From Herbaspirillum sp. ASV7 (lineage in GTDB: Bacteria; Pseudomonadota; Gammaproteobacteria; Burkholderiales; Burkholderiaceae_D), in NCBI RefSeq assembly GCF_016429215.1, contig NZ_JAELUH010000008.1:1-64000 (forward strand): DNA of 64,000 nucleotides, given 5' to 3'. Below the pieces are notes generated by a model. That model did not search any database and had not been told where the DNA came from. It was given only the letters and a program-made list of their open reading frames with translations. Below, one piece after another: positions 63,745 to 64,000 of the stretch. The position numbers and the translations under genes are program-made. Numbering within the stretch: position 1 is the first letter of the stretch; each line of letters begins with the position of its first letter.

Positions 63745-64000
63745 TGCGAAGCGGTCGGGAGCAATCTGGAGAGCTCTTTTTCAACTGCATGTCTATCCTC
63801 CGCCGATACGGAGAAAAACGACACGCCCAGGCAGTCAGCCACATCCATCATTTTGCCAATGCTCACACTCGGCTTGCCCGCCTCGATATCGGTGAGGGTC
63901 TGTATCGAGACGCCCGCCAGTGCGCAGGCGTCGACCACCCGCATCCCGGCGGCTTTGCGCGCTGCACGGATGGCGGCGCCAAAGCCCGCGACTTCCTTGA
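63741..64000 (-). CDS. hipB: HipB-type XRE antitoxin (module 2), 5' end cut by window edge
   Basis: The open frame reaches the end of the window. It reads VAGFGAAIRAARKAAGMRVV, then DACALAGVSIQTLTDIEAGK, then PSVSIGKMMDVADCLGVSFFSV: an XRE helix-turn-helix with the usual IEAGKPS core. It is translationally coupled to hipA of module 2. The true start lies beyond base 64000. An internal ATG at 63944 would delete the first HTH helix and is unlikely. Confidence 0.88.
   Translation of the reverse strand, partial: KEVAGFGAAIRAARKAAGMRVVDACALAGVSIQTLTDIEAGKPSVSIGKMMDVADCLGVSFFSVSAEDRHAVEKELSRLLPTASQ

Noticed and set aside
63741-63944. Short 67-residue version of the second antitoxin starting at the internal ATG
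   Set aside because: The HTH continues in frame to the window edge, so the gene is longer and cut off rather than starting at 63944.

Overview
The window is about 64 kb of GC-rich, gene-dense bacterial chromosome. Gene families, codon use and arrangement point to a betaproteobacterium of the Oxalobacteraceae, most likely Herbaspirillum or a close relative. That placement is inference from gene content; there is no rRNA or tRNA here to confirm it. The left edge is a contig end: bases 1-96 are a poly-C run plus an Illumina/Nextera transposon adapter, not genome. The right edge cuts through a hipB-type gene.

Layout. 98-970: 3' part of a chemoreceptor. 1156-3759: a stand-alone 2-oxoglutarate-dehydrogenase-type E1. 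3880-8810 (minus): an archaic (Csu-type, spore-coat-U) chaperone-usher pilus operon. 9395-14089: a signalling block of CHASE3-PAS histidine kinase, REC-PAS-HisKA_3 hybrid kinase, NarL-type regulator and single-domain receiver. 14193-23924: a Crp/Fnr regulator facing an operon made of an acyl-CoA synthetase, a complete branched-chain-type ABC importer (ATPase, two permeases, binding protein, ATPase) and a PaaK-like ligase. Two large inverted repeats lie within and after this operon. 24227-28343: alaC-type aminotransferase, a YXWGXW-type secreted protein, a tiny two-helix membrane protein, a PHB-depolymerase-like esterase and a Nu-class GST.

28353-36517: c-di-GMP and redox genes. These are a binding protein translationally coupled to a CHASE-PAS-PAS-GGDEF-EAL protein, an SDR divergent from a LysR regulator, a PhzF protein and a PAS-GGDEF cyclase. 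36903-42684: a catabolic operon of fused indolepyruvate ferredoxin oxidoreductase, acyl-CoA dehydrogenase and enoyl-CoA hydratase. 42874-48477: small enzymes (histidine phosphatase, two GNATs, a P-loop kinase-like gene of foreign composition, an aspartoacylase-family protein), then a COG0523 GTPase-folE2 pair behind tandem palindromes that look like a zinc-responsive operator. 48684-54664: a small protein, a PepSY membrane protein, a PAP2/lipid kinase/metallophosphoesterase operon, an oxygen-sensing FNR and an isochorismatase-family hydrolase. 54835-64000: an MFS carrier, a GlxA-type AraC regulator, a hipBA module, a LysR regulator divergent from doxX-pirin-pirin, and a second hipBA module cut by the edge.

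No rRNA, tRNA, CRISPR array, insertion sequence or prophage was seen. The least explained items are the PaaK-like protein without the usual ATP-binding loop, the two REP-like palindromes, the tandem palindromes before the COG0523 gene, and the coupled binding-protein/c-di-GMP pair.
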